Positions 44,410-53,585 are shown, numbered from the stretch's first letter. The stretch: 64,000 bases of DNA from Dyella sp. AtDHG13 (GCF_003201105.1 NZ_QICJ01000009.1:185912-249911), one strand, 5' to 3'. Made by a program: numbers and translations. Notes: generated by a model not told the origin, from the letters alone.

Positions 44410-45347
44410 GACATTACCTCCTCGGTCACGGCAAGCGCGTGGCTGCCCTGTACGTGGCGCACATCGCGAATGCCAAGGTAGCGATGCAGGTCACCGGGCG
44501 CGATGTCCTTCATCGGCCCAGGCGCTGGTGCCGTGCCCGGTGCGGGCTGCGGATAGGCCGTGGAACGCGCGGTGTAGAAGGTGATGCTGCCTTCCACCTT
44601 CTGCTGGATCTGGTGGATGTGTCCGTTGAGCACGCTCACCGAGCCGAAGCGGCGCAGATAGCTCACGGCTTCGTTGCTGTCGTCGGTGCCCCAGCCCCAG
44701 TCGGGATACAGCGGCCACAGCGGCATGTGCGCAAACACCACCAGCGGCGTGTCCGGCGAGAGCGATGCGAGATCCTTCTTCAGCCACGCCAGCTGATCGG
44801 CGCCGAGCGAACCGAGCCCGCCAGCCTTCAGGTTGAGCACGTTGATCAGGCCGACGAAATGCACGCCGCGATGGTCGAAGCTGTACCAGCCGCCGGCCTG
44901 TTGACGCTCGCCGAAACGGCGGAAGAATTCCGCGCCGTTGTCGCCGATGACATCGTGTTCGCCCGGCACGTAGAACACCTTGCCCATGCGGGCGTCCTGC
45001 ATGATGCCGGAGAGCGCATCGAATTCCTCGGGCCGGGACAGATGGGTGAGGTCGCCCGTGTGCAGCACGAAATCCGGCTGCACCGGCTGTGCCCGGATCA
45101 TCCCCAGCGAACTGCGCAGGGTGCCGGCCACGTCCATGTTGGGCGCCTTGTGGAAGCCGATGTGCGAATCGCTGATCTGCACGAAGCCAAAGCTGGCGTC
45201 GGCGGCGGAAGTGCCGCCGCCCGAGGTGAGCGGCTGCGCCTTCAGCACGCCGCCATGCATCAGCCATAAGGTGCCGGTGCCCGCCCAGGCCATGCATTTG
45301 AGGAAATGACGGCGGCTGTCGACGGCGTGGTCGTGGGTGTCGTTCAT
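44406..45347 (-). CDS. Tat-exported metallophosphoesterase
   Basis: A 313-residue calcineurin-like phosphoesterase with a twin-arginine signal (SRRHFLKCMAWAGTGTLW). Metal-site motifs are ISDSHIG, HTGDLTH, PGEHDVIGD, FAHMPLW and NGHIHQ. The third reads GEHD in place of the usual GNHD/E, which alters a metal ligand. First gene of the operon with the cupredoxin, and divergent from the ECF sigma gene. Substrate unknown. Confidence 0.88.
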   Translation of the reverse strand: MNDTHDHAVDSRRHFLKCMAWAGTGTLWLMHGGVLKAQPLTSGGGTSAADASFGFVQISDSHIGFHKAPNMDVAGTLRSSLGMIRAQPVQPDFVLHTGDLTHLSRPEEFDALSGIMQDARMGKVFYVPGEHDVIGDNGAEFFRRFGERQQAGGWYSFDHRGVHFVGLINVLNLKAGGLGSLGADQLAWLKKDLASLSPDTPLVVFAHMPLWPLYPDWGWGTDDSNEAVSYLRRFGSVSVLNGHIHQIQQKVEGSITFYTARSTAYPQPAPGTAPAPGPMKDIAPGDLHRYLGIRDVRHVQGSHALAVTEEVMS

Positions 45348-45400
45348 GGTCGGTTCTCCAGGATCGGCCGCAGGCCCTTCGCCCGCTGCCCTTACCCCTC

Positions 45401-45429
45401 GATACCGGCCATCACGGCAAACTATTCCC
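45401..45429 (-). promoter_or_regulatory. ECF-type promoter for the metallophosphoesterase-cupredoxin operon
   Basis: On the minus strand GGAATA (-35, 45424-45429) and GGTATC (-10, 45401-45406) are separated by exactly 16 bp. The start codon follows about 54 bp after the -10. The divergent promoter at 45455-45482 has the same -35 and the same 16-bp spacing. Confidence 0.62.
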
Positions 45430-45454
45430 CCGCACGCGCGGCAGAAAACGCCGT

Positions 45455-45482
45455 GGAATAAACTGGCTCGACGCCAGGTATA
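45455..45482 (+). promoter_or_regulatory. ECF-type promoter for the sigma/anti-sigma operon
   Basis: GGAATA-N16-GGTATA, matching the divergent element at 45401-45429. The -10 lies only 7 bp before the assigned ATG at 45490, so the transcript would be leaderless or nearly so. Autoregulation by the adjacent ECF sigma is inferred. Confidence 0.6.
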
Positions 45483-45489
45483 CCCTCTT

Positions 45490-46062
45490 ATGCCGACCGA
45501 GCCGAACGCCCGTCCAGGAGGTACCGATGCCGCACGAAGCGCACGCTTCGAGGCGCAGGTGGTGCCGTATCTCGACGCGGCCTACAACCTGGCCTTCTGG
45601 CTGGCGCGCAATGCCGCCGATGCGCAGGACGTGACGCAGGAAGCGATGCTTCGCGCGCTGCGCTATTTCGACAGTTTCCACGGTGGCGACGTGCGCGTGT
45701 GGCTGCTGGCCATCGTGCGCAACACGTTCTACACCCTGCGCAGCCGCCATCCGCAGGATGCGCTGAGCGATGAACTGGACGACGACGCACACCCGTTGAT
45801 CGACGACCGCCCGTCGCCTGAAACACTGACCCTGCTCGCCGTGGACGTGGGTGCGCTGCGGACGGCGCTGGAACGCCTGCCTGCGCCGCTGCGCGAAATC
45901 CTCGTGCTGCGCGAGCTGGAGGAATGCTCGTACAAGGAGATCGCCGCCATCACCGGACAGAAGATCGGCACGGTGATGTCGCGCCTTGCCCGCGCCCGCG
46001 AACGCCTGCGGCAGGAACTCACCTGCCGGCCCAAGGAGGTACGTCGCCATGATGTGCGATGA
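45490..46062 (+). CDS. ECF sigma-70 factor
   Basis: A 190-residue ECF sigma. Region 2 has AAYNLAFWLARNAADAQDVTQEAMLRALRYF, and region 4 has LPAPLREILVLRELEECSYKEIAAITGQKIGTVMSRLARARERL. The ATG at 45490 is the first plausible start but lies right at the predicted transcription start. It overlaps the anti-sigma gene by 14 bp. The divergent cupredoxin/phosphoesterase operon shares its promoter type and is its probable regulon. Confidence 0.9.
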   Translation: MPTEPNARPGGTDAARSARFEAQVVPYLDAAYNLAFWLARNAADAQDVTQEAMLRALRYFDSFHGGDVRVWLLAIVRNTFYTLRSRHPQDALSDELDDDAHPLIDDRPSPETLTLLAVDVGALRTALERLPAPLREILVLRELEECSYKEIAAITGQKIGTVMSRLARARERLRQELTCRPKEVRRHDVR

Positions 46063-46825
46063 CGTCGGGCTGCTTTTGCATGCCTATCTCGACAACGAAC
46101 TGGACGCCGCCGGCAGTGCATCCGTGGCCCGTCATCTCGACGCATGCGCGGCCTGCAAGGCGCGCTACGACGCCTACGCCGTCATGCAGAAGGCACTGGC
46201 GGAACCTTCGCTCTATCACCGCGCGCCCGACGCCTTGCGCGCGCGCTGGACAACACCGGCGCAACGCATGCCCGCCGCACCGGTGCCTGCGCGCCGGCGA
46301 TGGCCGACTGCCCTCGCGATGGCGGCGGGCTTCGCGGCGGCGATGCTGATCTCGGTTCCCGCGTGGCTGCACTGGCTGCCGGCACGCGCCGGCGCCGATA
46401 CCGTCGTGGCCGAGGCCATGTCCAGCCACCTGCGCTCCCTGCAGGGCGAGCACCTGATGGACGTCGTCTCCACCGACCAGCACACGGTGAGGCCCTGGTT
46501 CGAAGGCAAACTCGATTTCTCCCCGCGCGTGAAGGACTTGGCGGGCGAGGGCTTTCCGCTGGTCGGCGGGCGCCTGGACGCCCTGGAAGGCCACAGCGTG
46601 GCGGCGCTGGTCTACAAGCGCCGGCTGCATGTGATCAACCTGTATCAGTGGCCGGCAGAGGGCGGCGCGGCATCACCTGTTATCGCGCAGGAGCACGGCT
46701 ATACGGTGATCCGCTGGAGCGGCGATGGCATGCGCTACGTCGCCATTTCGGACGTCAACGAAGGCGACCTTCGCCAGTTCGTGCTGGCGTTTCAGAACGA
46801 TGCCAATCCGGCGATGACGCGCTGA
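46049..46825 (+). CDS. Transmembrane anti-sigma factor with zinc-binding N-terminus
   Basis: A 258-residue protein. Its cytoplasmic ZAS-like domain has the HxxxCxxC motif (HLDACAACK) near residues 31-38. A single membrane segment (ALAMAAGFAAAMLISVPAWL, about 95-115) is followed by a periplasmic domain. It presumably sequesters the ECF factor encoded just upstream. The start at 46049 has a perfect AAGGAGGT site 8 bp upstream, within the sigma gene. Confidence 0.88.
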   Translation: MMCDDVGLLLHAYLDNELDAAGSASVARHLDACAACKARYDAYAVMQKALAEPSLYHRAPDALRARWTTPAQRMPAAPVPARRRWPTALAMAAGFAAAMLISVPAWLHWLPARAGADTVVAEAMSSHLRSLQGEHLMDVVSTDQHTVRPWFEGKLDFSPRVKDLAGEGFPLVGGRLDALEGHSVAALVYKRRLHVINLYQWPAEGGAASPVIAQEHGYTVIRWSGDGMRYVAISDVNEGDLRQFVLAFQNDANPAMTR

Positions 46826-46830
46826 CGGTA

Positions 46831-47187
46831 TCAGGCGGCGGTTGCCGCCCAGTCATCCCGCGTCAGCACCGGCAAGCCGTGCGCGAGGCGCGCCTTGTCG
46901 CATTGCGCGCTGGGACGGCCAAACTCCCAGGAAGGCTCCACCTCGCGGCACACGGACGGACGATGCTCGTAGATGCCGCAATGCGCAGCCTCTCCGATCA
47001 CGCCCTGCAACGCGGTGCAGCGCGGGCGCGAAGCCTGCGTTCCGCGCATGACAAGGCGGTGCGGATCGAGCGTTTCCGTGCGCTCCGGCGGCACCACGCC
47101 GCCCAGCGACGCGTCCGCCTCCGACCAGTGGAAGGCCACGCGGAAAAAGGCGCAGCAGGCGCCGCAGCTCAGGCAGGGATGGGCCAT
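46831..47187 (-). CDS. YkgJ-family cysteine cluster protein
   Basis: About 118 residues starting MAHPCLSCGACCAFF, the CxxCGxCC signature of the YkgJ/Fe-S cluster family (UPF0153-like). Further cysteines occur in PRCTAL, AHCGIY and SVCREV. These could bind an iron-sulfur or zinc cluster. A GTG at 47208 would add seven residues. It converges with the anti-sigma gene. Confidence 0.85.
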   Translation of the reverse strand: MAHPCLSCGACCAFFRVAFHWSEADASLGGVVPPERTETLDPHRLVMRGTQASRPRCTALQGVIGEAAHCGIYEHRPSVCREVEPSWEFGRPSAQCDKARLAHGLPVLTRDDWAATAA

Positions 47188-47241
47188 GCGGAATATCGGG
47201 AAGCGCACCCCTCGGCGCGCAGCGGCGGCATTCTAGAACGC

Positions 47242-47267
47242 CGAAGGCCCGCGTGCGCGGGCCTTCG
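47242..47267. terminator. Hairpin between YkgJ and zinc peptidase genes
   Basis: A perfect 12-bp stem CGAAGGCCCGCG / CGCGGGCCTTCG with a 2-nt loop, 31 bp past the peptidase stop on the minus strand. No clear U-tract. Confidence 0.6.
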
Positions 47268-47298
47268 ATGGCAGCCTTAATGTGACCGGCGTACGTTC

Positions 47299-48168
47299 TT
47301 ACGGCTCACCGGCAAAAGTATTGCAGCTCGCCATGTCGCCGCTGGCAAAACCGGCCTTGAACCACTTCACGCGCTGCGCCGAGGTGCCATGAGTGAACGA
47401 GTCGGGCACCACCCGGCCCCGCGCCTGCTGCTGGAGCGCGTCGTCGCCGATCTTGCTGGCGGCATTGAGCGCCGACTCGATGTCGCCCGGCTGCAGCCAT
47501 TGCAGGCGCTGCTGGGTATGGTTGGCCCACACGCCGGCGAAGCAGTCAGCCTGCAGTTCCTGCCGCACGGACAGGCCGTCCGCGCCTTCCATCCGCGCAC
47601 CGCGCCGGCGCGCCTGCTCCACCTGGTCGAACACGCCCAGCAGGTTCTGCACGTGGTGGCCCACTTCGTGCGCGATCACGTAGGCGCGGGCAAAGTCGCC
47701 GGCCGCATGGAAGCGGTTTTCCAGCTCCTGGAAGAACGCTACGTCCAAGTAGACCTTCTGGTCGCCGGGGCAATAGAACGGCCCTACCGCCGTCGAGGCC
47801 GCGCCGCAGGCGGTATTCACGCCGCCGCTGAACAGGTCCAGCTTGGGGTCCACGTACTGGCGCCCGTGCGCGGCGAAGATGTCGCCCCAGGTTTTCTCGG
47901 TGGAGCCGAGGATGGCGCTGACGAAGTCCTTGGTCTGCGGATCCACGTCGGCCGGCGGGCCGCTGGGCGCGGCGACCTGCGGCTGGCCGCCGTTGTCGAC
48001 CTGGCTGAGCAGCGCGGTGGGATCCTTGAAGAACACCAAGCCCAGGATGGCCAGGATCACGATGCCGCCCAGGCCCAGCCCGCGTCCTCCGCCGAAACGG
48101 GGACCGCCGCCGCCATCGCCGCTGTCGACTTCCACGTTCTGACTGCGTTCGCCTTTCTGCCAATCCAT
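47299..48168 (-). CDS. Neutral zinc metallopeptidase, YpfJ family
   Basis: A 289-residue single-pass membrane protein. A Gly-rich cytoplasmic start and membrane segment (GLGGIVILAILGLVFF) precede a periplasmic peptidase domain with zinc motif HEVGHHVQNLLG. The third-ligand region is RQELQADCFAGVWAN. Substrate unknown. The start at 48168 gives MDWQKGERSQNVEVD, the family N-terminus. Confidence 0.93.
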   Translation of the reverse strand: MDWQKGERSQNVEVDSGDGGGGPRFGGGRGLGLGGIVILAILGLVFFKDPTALLSQVDNGGQPQVAAPSGPPADVDPQTKDFVSAILGSTEKTWGDIFAAHGRQYVDPKLDLFSGGVNTACGAASTAVGPFYCPGDQKVYLDVAFFQELENRFHAAGDFARAYVIAHEVGHHVQNLLGVFDQVEQARRRGARMEGADGLSVRQELQADCFAGVWANHTQQRLQWLQPGDIESALNAASKIGDDALQQQARGRVVPDSFTHGTSAQRVKWFKAGFASGDMASCNTFAGEP

Positions 48169-48273
48169 ATGCCTGCCCTCGCCTGCCCACCGGTGCATGA
48201 CGATAGCGCCTCGCGCCCCCTCCCGCCATCGTCACGCGATAGCTACAGTGCGCGTTTTCGGAGAGATCGCGCC

Positions 48274-48669
48274 ATGACCCAGCACCTGCCCGCCGTTGTC
48301 GTTCTGCTTACCGTCCTGCTGCAGTTCGGCACCCTGTGGGCCGCCGGCCACGCACGTGGCAAATACGGCATCAAGGCACCCGCCATCACCGGCCACGAGG
48401 GTTTCGAACGGGCCTTGCGCGTGCAGATGAACACGCTGGAATCAACCGTGATGTTCCTGCCCGCGCTGTGGCTGGCCGTGCAGTACGGCTTTCCGCTGTG
48501 GGGCGGCGTGGCGGGACTGGTGTGGGTGTTCGGGCGCGTGTTGTACGCGGTGAGCTATCTGCAGGATGCCGCCAGGCGCGGCCCCGGCTTCATGGTGTCC
48601 ATGGCCGGCTGGGCGGCGACAGTGGTGCTGGGCGTGACGGGATTGGTACGGGCGCTGCTGGCGGGTTGA
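48274..48669 (+). CDS. MAPEG-family membrane protein
   Basis: A 131-residue four-helix membrane protein with the MAPEG signature RALRVQMNTLESTVMFLPALWLA, which includes the conserved Asn and Glu contacting glutathione. Members act in eicosanoid or glutathione metabolism; bacterial roles are unclear. Divergent from the zinc peptidase. Confidence 0.9.
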   Translation: MTQHLPAVVVLLTVLLQFGTLWAAGHARGKYGIKAPAITGHEGFERALRVQMNTLESTVMFLPALWLAVQYGFPLWGGVAGLVWVFGRVLYAVSYLQDAARRGPGFMVSMAGWAATVVLGVTGLVRALLAG

Positions 48670-48704
48670 TAGCCGGTTCGAAGTCTCGCCAAGGTGCCCA
48701 CGTT

Positions 48705-48805
48705 CCTCATCGTCATCCCCGCGAAAGCGGGGATCCAGCGACTTTACACGCTGCGAGAAGGCTTAAAGACACTGGATCCCCGCTTTCGCGGGGATGACGG
48801 TGAGG
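48705..48805. repeat. Solitary REP-like inverted block
   Basis: Arms CGTCATCCCCGCGAAAGCGG and the inverse CCGCTTTCGCGGGGATGACG flank about 45 bp (CCAGCGACTTTACACGCTG...). It is the same block as inside the composite repeats (4214-4343, 32100-32228, 42499-42599) but stands alone between convergent MAPEG and TerC genes. Confidence 0.9.
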
Positions 48806-48883
48806 GGAAATTTGCGCTTATGCGAGATTGCGAACAGGCTCTAAAGCGACAGGGCCACGCGTCCTGCGCGCGACCCGATGCCA

Positions 48884-50437
48884 TCACTCGACTGGATGGA
48901 CCTTCAACCGCTCGATGCGCGCGCCGTCCATCGCCACGACTTCAAAGCGCAGCCCTTCGCTGACGAAGGTGTCGCCCACGCTGGGCAGGCGTCCCTGGCG
49001 TTCCAGCACGTAGCCGGCCAGGGTGGAGAAACTGTCCTCGCCGCTCAGCTTGTAGCCCAGCAGGTGTTCGACGCGGCGCAGGTCCAGGCTGGCGTCGATC
49101 AGCCAGCTGCCGTCCGGCTCCTGCACGGCGGACGGATCGCCGCTGTCCTCATTGGGGAATTCGCCGGCGATCACTTCCAGCACATCGGTGGGCGTGACCA
49201 GGCCGAGCACGCTGCCGTATTCGTCCACCACCAGCGCCACCTGCAAGGGCTGGCGTCGGAATTCCTCGATCAGGCGCAGCACGCTCAGCGACTCCAGCAC
49301 GGTGAGCGGCTTGCGCACCACCTGCTCGACCTCGATGCGCCCATGCTCCAGCAGGCTGGCCAGCAGATCGCGCGACGAGGCCACGCCGACCAGCTGGTCC
49401 AGATCGTCGCCCGCCACCGGCAACCACGCATGGCTGGAGGCGGTGAGTTCGGCGCGCAGCTGTTCGGTGCTTTCGCGCGGATCGATCCAGTTGATCTCGG
49501 GCCGCGGCGTCATGATGGAGCGCACCGGGCGATGCGCCAGGTCGAGCACGCCCTGCACCATCGCCAGTTCGTCCTTGCCGAACACCGCGACGCTGCCTTC
49601 GCTGCTCGCCGTGGCGGCCTTGGGGGCGGCATCCTCGTCATCGCCCGCGCCGCCCAGCAGATTGAGCACGGCGAGCGCCGTGCGGTCACGCAAGGTGCGC
49701 GCGCTGCCCAGCAGGCTGCGCTGGCGATTGCGGCGCATGGTCTGGTTGAACACCTCGATCAGGATCGAGAAGCCGATCGCCGCGTACAGGTAGCCCTTCG
49801 GAATGTGGAAACCGAAGCCTTCCGCCACCAGGCTGAAACCGATCATCAGCAGGAACGACAGGCACAGGATCACCACCGTCGGCCGCGCGTTGACGAAGTT
49901 GGTCAGCGGCCTGCTCGCGCTGATCATCAGCACCATGGCGAGCACCACCGCGATCATCATCACCGAGAGATGATCCACCATGCCGACCGCAGTGATGACC
50001 GAATCGAGCGAGAACACCGCATCCAGCGCCACGATCTGCGCCACCACCAGCCAGAAGCGCGCGGGCGCGCGCTTGGCGGCTTCATCGTGGTCGCTCGCTT
50101 CCAGCCGCTCGTGCAACTCCACGGTGGCCTTGAACAGCAGGAACACACCGCCCAGCAGCAGGATGATGTCGCGCCAGGAGAACGAGACGGGCCCCAGCTC
50201 GATGATCGGCGAGGTGAGCTTCACCAGCCATGACATCGCGCTCAGCAGCGCGAGCCGCATGACCAGCGCCAGCGAAAGGCCGAGCACGCGGGCCTTGTCG
50301 CGCTCCTTCGCCTGCAGCTTGTCGGCGAGAATGGCGATGAAGACGAGATTGTCGATGCCGAGCACGATCTCCAGCACCACCAGGGTGAGGAGACCCGCCC
50401 ACGCGGTCGGGTCGGACAGCCAGTCGAATGCAAACAT
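48884..50437 (-). CDS. TerC-family membrane protein with CBS pair and CorC/HlyC domain
   Basis: A 517-residue protein. The N-terminal TerC-type membrane domain has seven helices ([38 protein letters not shown]), with acidic residues in membrane helices as in metal exporters. It is followed by two CBS domains (about 300-420) and a CorC_HlyC domain (430-517). This is the YoaE/YegH architecture. Role in metal-ion efflux is inferred from TerC relatives. Confidence 0.9.
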   Translation of the reverse strand: MFAFDWLSDPTAWAGLLTLVVLEIVLGIDNLVFIAILADKLQAKERDKARVLGLSLALVMRLALLSAMSWLVKLTSPIIELGPVSFSWRDIILLLGGVFLLFKATVELHERLEASDHDEAAKRAPARFWLVVAQIVALDAVFSLDSVITAVGMVDHLSVMMIAVVLAMVLMISASRPLTNFVNARPTVVILCLSFLLMIGFSLVAEGFGFHIPKGYLYAAIGFSILIEVFNQTMRRNRQRSLLGSARTLRDRTALAVLNLLGGAGDDEDAAPKAATASSEGSVAVFGKDELAMVQGVLDLAHRPVRSIMTPRPEINWIDPRESTEQLRAELTASSHAWLPVAGDDLDQLVGVASSRDLLASLLEHGRIEVEQVVRKPLTVLESLSVLRLIEEFRRQPLQVALVVDEYGSVLGLVTPTDVLEVIAGEFPNEDSGDPSAVQEPDGSWLIDASLDLRRVEHLLGYKLSGEDSFSTLAGYVLERQGRLPSVGDTFVSEGLRFEVVAMDGARIERLKVHPVE

Positions 50438-50646
50438 GGGCTGGCGCCTGAGCGCCGGATTCCTCCTTGGATCGAATGCCCACTATACAGGGCGTGATCG
50501 CAAACGCAGTGACAGGCCCGGCGCGCACCCTGCCAAAGGGCAGGATTGGCATGCGCGGCGGCAGGGACTAGCGTGAAGATGTCTGCCGATGCCGTTCGGC
50601 CGGCCTGTGCACGCCACCTGCACGCGAACACCCTGGATTGTCCTTG

Positions 50647-51456
50647 ATGGATGCGAACCGCCTGACCGACCTGCCCGTATCACCGCTGGACCGGAAATCG
50701 GGCATTCCCACGCCCTGGCAGGCCGTCGCGCTGATCGTGCTGTACTTCGTGCTGCAACTGGCCGTGGGCAGCCTGGTGACGCTGGTGGCTGGCCTGGTGG
50801 CCACGCTGCGCGAAAGCGGCGGCCTCGGCGCCGTCATTCCGCTCGGGCGCCGTTGGCTGGGCCAATCGGATGTCACGGCCGCCACGGTGATCGTCACGCT
50901 GCTGGTCTCGGCGGCGGTGATCGTGCGCGTCGCGCGCCGTGCATGGCCGCAGCAGTGGACGCAGAGCGCTCCGCCCGGGCTGGGTTTCACGCCGACTCCA
51001 CATATCGCCTTCTACGTCGCCGCGCTGGCCGCGGGCGTGATGATGCCCATCGTCGGCGGCCTGCTGACGACCTGGCTGGCGCAAGGGCACGAAGTGAGCC
51101 AGGACATCAAGCAATTGGGCGCCAACACCTCGCTCGCACTGCGGATTCCACTCGCGCTGCTCGTGGTGAGCATCGGGCCGATGGTGGAGGAACTGCTGTT
51201 CCGCGGCGTGCTGCTTTCCGCCATCGCGCGCCATAGCGGCAACGGCATTGCCATCGTGCTGTCGTCGCTGCTGTTCGCCTGCGTGCACCTGCCCGACCTG
51301 TCCTTCCTCTGGTACGCGCTGCCCAACCTGGCCCTGCTCGGCCTGATCCTCGGCTGGTTGCGCGTGCAGTCGGGCTCGATCTGGCCCGCGGTCGTCGCCC
51401 ACGGCATGAACAACCTGCTCGCCGTGGTGTCGTGGTTCATGATGACCCCACAGTAA
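50647..51456 (+). CDS. CPBP-family intramembrane metalloprotease
   Basis: A 269-residue membrane protein of the Abi/CAAX-protease (CPBP) family. The catalytic motifs are EELLFRG (EExxxR), FACVHL and HGMNN near the C-terminus. Several hydrophobic helices precede them. Relatives process prenylated or bacteriocin-type peptides; the substrate here is unknown. The ATG at 50647 is preferred over TTG at 50638. Confidence 0.88.
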   Translation: MDANRLTDLPVSPLDRKSGIPTPWQAVALIVLYFVLQLAVGSLVTLVAGLVATLRESGGLGAVIPLGRRWLGQSDVTAATVIVTLLVSAAVIVRVARRAWPQQWTQSAPPGLGFTPTPHIAFYVAALAAGVMMPIVGGLLTTWLAQGHEVSQDIKQLGANTSLALRIPLALLVVSIGPMVEELLFRGVLLSAIARHSGNGIAIVLSSLLFACVHLPDLSFLWYALPNLALLGLILGWLRVQSGSIWPAVVAHGMNNLLAVVSWFMMTPQ

Positions 51457-51474
51457 CGCAGGAGCGCGAGGCGC

Positions 51475-52044
51475 TCAGGCAGGAATGATCGAATGCGCGC
51501 GCAGCAGCCGCGCCGTTTCGAACACGGGCAGGCCCATCACGCCGGAATGGCTGCCGTCCAGGTGCTCGATCAGCTTGGCGCCGTGGCCCTGGATGGCATA
51601 CGCCCCGGCCTTGCCGAAGGGCTCGCCGGTGGCGATGTAGGCGGCGATGGTGGCCTTGTCCAGCGTCGGCATGGTGACGCGCGAGCGGCTGGTGTCGGAC
51701 CACTCGCCCGAGCGGGTGACCAGCCATACGGTGGAGATCACCTCGTGCACCCTGCCGGACAGGCGGCCGAGCATGCCGGCGGCGTCTTCGGCGTCGTCGG
51801 GCTTGCCGAAGACCTCGTCGTCCAGCACCACCTCGGTATCCGCGCCCAGCACGGCCACGCTGGCTTCCTCCAGCGCGGCGAGCCCTGCGCGCGCCTTTTC
51901 GCGCGCCACGCGGCTGACGTAGTCCCGCGGCGTTTCGCCGAGTGCGCGCAGCTCGGGCACGTCGACATCCACGATGCGGAAATCCACGCCAATCTGTTCG
52001 AGCAACTGGCGGCGACGCGGCGATTGCGATGCGAGATAGAGCAT
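51475..52044 (-). CDS. maf: Maf-family nucleotide pyrophosphatase
   Basis: A 189-residue Maf/HAM1-like dNTP/UTP pyrophosphatase. Signatures are LYLASQSPRRRQLL, REKARAG, ADTEVVLD and GKPDDAEDA. It hydrolyses non-canonical or dTTP/UTP nucleotides and is linked to cell-division arrest. Normally it neighbours rlmH in Xanthomonadales; here a CoA transferase and a GNAT gene lie between. Confidence 0.93.
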   Translation of the reverse strand: MLYLASQSPRRRQLLEQIGVDFRIVDVDVPELRALGETPRDYVSRVAREKARAGLAALEEASVAVLGADTEVVLDDEVFGKPDDAEDAAGMLGRLSGRVHEVISTVWLVTRSGEWSDTSRSRVTMPTLDKATIAAYIATGEPFGKAGAYAIQGHGAKLIEHLDGSHSGVMGLPVFETARLLRAHSIIPA

Positions 52045-52073
52045 GGGCCATTCCGTGGGCAGCGGCGGGCCCC

Positions 52074-53585
52074 TTAAGGTCGCATATCCCCGGTATCAAG
52101 GAAACGCTGGTGCCACGACAGCGCCTCCTGCAGCAGATGCGGCGTGTGCTTGCCGCGGCTGCTGTGCATGGCCCGGTCGAAATAGTCCTGCAACATCGGG
52201 CGGTAGCTGGGATGGGCGCAACGCTCGATCACCACCTTGGCGCGCTGGCGTGGCGACAGCCCGCGCAGGTCGGCCAGGCCCTGCTCGGTGACCACCACCG
52301 CCACGTCGTGCTCGGTGTGGTCCACGTGGCTCACCATCGGCACGATGCAGGAGACGGCGCCGTTCTTGGCCGTGCTGGGCGTGAGGAAGCACGACAGGAA
52401 GCCGTTGCGCGCGAAATCGCCGGAACCGCCGATGCCGTTGATGATGCTGGTGCCGGCGACGTGCGTGGAATTGATGTTGCCGTAGAGATCCGCCTCCACC
52501 ATGCCGTTCATCGCGATGCAGCCGAGTCGGCGCACGAGTTCGGGATGGTTGGAAATTTCCTGCGTGCGAAGAATGATGCGCTTGCGGAAGAAATCGATCT
52601 TGTCGAGAAAGCGCTCGATGCCCGCCGGGCTCAGCGAGAACGACGTGGCCGATGCCACCGACAGCACCTCGTGCTCGAGCAGGTCGAGCATGCCGTCCTG
52701 GATCACCTCGGTGAATGCACTCAGGCCGCTGAAGCCGCCATCGCGCAAGCCCGCCAGCACGGCATTGGCGATATTGCCCACGCCCGACTGCAGCGGCAGC
52801 AATTGCGGACCGAGGCGGCCCTTGGCGATCTCGTGTCGGAAGAACTCGATCAGGTTGCCGGCGATCTGCCGCGAGGTATCGTCCAGCGGCGCAAACGCGC
52901 TGTTGCGGTCGGGCGCGTTGGTTTCCACCACGGCGATGACCTTCTCGGGATCGAGCCGCAGGTAAGGCTCGCCGATGCGGTCGTCCGGCTTGAGCAGCGG
53001 AATCGGCTTGCGATGCGGCGGCAAGGCGGTGCCGTAGTAGATGTCGTGCATGCCGTCCATTTCGAGCGGCTGCCAGTGGTTCACCTCGACGATCACCTTG
53101 TCGGCAAGATCCAGCCACGTCTTGTTGTTGCCCACCGACGAGGAGGCCATTAGGCTGCCATCGGGCATGATCGCGGTCGCCTCGATCACGGCCAGGTCGA
53201 TCTTGCCGAAGAAGCCGAACCACGCGTACTGCGCGACGTGGCTGAGATGGATATCCAGGTAATTCATCTCGCCCCGGTTGATGCGCGCGCGCAACTCCGG
53301 ATCGGACTGGTAAGGCAGGCGAAGATCGATGCCGTCGGCCCGCGCCAGCGCACCGTCCAGCTCGGGCGCGGTGGATGCGCCCGTCAGCACGCGCACGCGG
53401 AACGGCTCGCCGCGTTCGTGCGTGGCGACCATGCGCGCCGCCAGCGCCTGCGGCACGGCCTTGGGGTATCCCGCCCCGGTGAAACCGCTCATGCCGATCG
53501 TCATGCCGTGATCGACCAGTTCCGCGGCCCGGGTCGCCGTCATGACCTTGGCGGCCAGACCGGCATGGCGGATGCGCTTGTCCAC
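52074..53585 (-). CDS. Acetyl-CoA hydrolase/transferase (succinyl-CoA:acetate type)
   Basis: A 503-residue class I CoA transferase. FTEVIQDGMLDLL carries the active-site glutamate, and GIGGSGDFARN with the QSGVGN loop are also present. The family includes succinyl-CoA:acetate CoA-transferase (SpcC/AarC) and acetyl-CoA hydrolases. The GTG start at 53585 has an AGGAG site 8 bp upstream; a GTG at 53612 gives nine extra residues and lacks this. It likely links acetate and succinyl-CoA pools. Confidence 0.88.
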   Translation of the reverse strand: MDKRIRHAGLAAKVMTATRAAELVDHGMTIGMSGFTGAGYPKAVPQALAARMVATHERGEPFRVRVLTGASTAPELDGALARADGIDLRLPYQSDPELRARINRGEMNYLDIHLSHVAQYAWFGFFGKIDLAVIEATAIMPDGSLMASSSVGNNKTWLDLADKVIVEVNHWQPLEMDGMHDIYYGTALPPHRKPIPLLKPDDRIGEPYLRLDPEKVIAVVETNAPDRNSAFAPLDDTSRQIAGNLIEFFRHEIAKGRLGPQLLPLQSGVGNIANAVLAGLRDGGFSGLSAFTEVIQDGMLDLLEHEVLSVASATSFSLSPAGIERFLDKIDFFRKRIILRTQEISNHPELVRRLGCIAMNGMVEADLYGNINSTHVAGTSIINGIGGSGDFARNGFLSCFLTPSTAKNGAVSCIVPMVSHVDHTEHDVAVVVTEQGLADLRGLSPRQRAKVVIERCAHPSYRPMLQDYFDRAMHSSRGKHTPHLLQEALSWHQRFLDTGDMRP

